DNA from: Agapetus fuscipes
Lineage: Eukaryota; Arthropoda; Insecta; Trichoptera; Glossosomatidae
Length of the DNA stretch: 64,000 nt
NCBI GenBank assembly: GCA_951799405.1
Contig: OX637336.1
Span: forward strand, 19,511,479 to 19,575,478
Direction: 5' to 3'
Part shown: positions 63,838 through 64,000 of the stretch, one piece after another
How positions within the stretch are numbered: the stretch's first letter is position 1
Layout: every line of letters begins with the position of its first letter
Made by a program: the position numbers and the translations under genes
The notes under the pieces: model-generated
Seen by the model: only the letters and a program-made list of their open reading frames with translations
Told to the model about the DNA's origin: nothing
The model's database searches: none

Positions 63838-64000
63838 GGATGATTTATTAAATGAGCTCTTTTTTTGTATGAATAACACCTCAAGTGCCCCCTGCGAGCT
63901 TGATTATTTCTTTAAGCGACAATTCTCAAGCAGACCCAATTATTGTAAGGCTTAATGGACCTTTGCTGACGGGTCTTTGCTAAAGATCATTGAATTTTCA
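63838..64000 (-). repeat. SINE-A, cut by the window end
   Basis: The 3' end (ATTTATTAAATGAGC...AACACCTCAAG on plus) and body to CCTTTGCTGACGGGTCTTTG. Confidence 0.8.

Noticed and set aside
5015..63838. SINE heads as functional tRNA genes
   Set aside because: Box A and box B are kept but the anticodon and acceptor stems do not pair well and each head continues into a SINE body.

Overview
This window looks like a gene-poor, transposon-packed stretch of an invertebrate animal genome, most likely an arthropod; the species cannot be told from the sequence. I see no intact host protein-coding gene and no functional RNA gene. Nearly every recognisable segment is a mobile element, often nested inside another. 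The element mix (Ty3/Gypsy with GPY-type integrase, Penelope-like elements with GIY-YIG endonuclease, CR1/L2/RTE-like LINE remnants, a Tc1 transposon, tRNA-headed SINEs) fits an invertebrate animal.

Layout. 0-5 kb: a 25/99-bp minisatellite, SINEs and LINE tails. 5-16 kb: SINEs, two Penelope-like fragments flanked by inverted arms (9.7-11.1 and 12.1-13.2 kb), an L2-like LINE tail and foldback elements. 16.3-18.1 kb: a probable solo LTR swollen by about 23 copies of a 59-bp repeat. 18-26 kb: SINEs, an RTE-like tail and foldbacks. 26.26-33.43 kb: a nearly complete Ty3/Gypsy retrotransposon on the minus strand (LTR, gag, protease-RT-RNase H, integrase, LTR) inserted in a LINE tail. 33.7-35.2 kb: a 5'-truncated CR1/Jockey-like LINE with a 33-T tail. 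39.5-41.2 kb: a full-length Tc1 element with TA target duplication, perfect inverted termini and a probable spliceosomal intron. 41-54 kb: dense SINEs, a 5S rRNA-derived segment, nested MITEs, a decaying satellite and a third Penelope-type endonuclease. 53.9-56.9 kb: two solo LTRs, both with ATAT target duplications. 57.8-60.3 kb: an unknown 2.45-kb insertion that splits a repeat. 62-63 kb: a hAT-type MITE and a palindromic MITE.

Repeat families, named here for reference. SINE-A has a tRNA-like head resembling tRNA-Thr(CGT). SINE-B has a second tRNA-like head and sometimes forms A+B dimers. Repeat C is about 245 bp, begins ATTCCTTGACTTA and ends in short tandem tails (over 30 copies). Repeat D is about 240 bp (seven copies). 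MITE-E has TIRs starting CCCTTAGTACGAG. Foldbacks F and G are palindromic. A hairpin motif, CTGAAGAT-stem-GAAA, recurs with different but complementary stems in Penelope-type ends and in the foldbacks.

Working relationships. SINE-A shares its 3' end with the L2-like LINE at 14.0 kb, so that LINE class probably supplied its retrotransposition machinery. The Gypsy element and three solo LTRs share the terminus TGTWATGTAAAT and insert at ATAT-like sites. The protein-coding elements seen here are damaged by stops, frameshifts or truncation. Near-identical LTRs and two identical repeat C copies 25 kb apart point to recent activity. All calls come from reading the sequence; no database search was possible.
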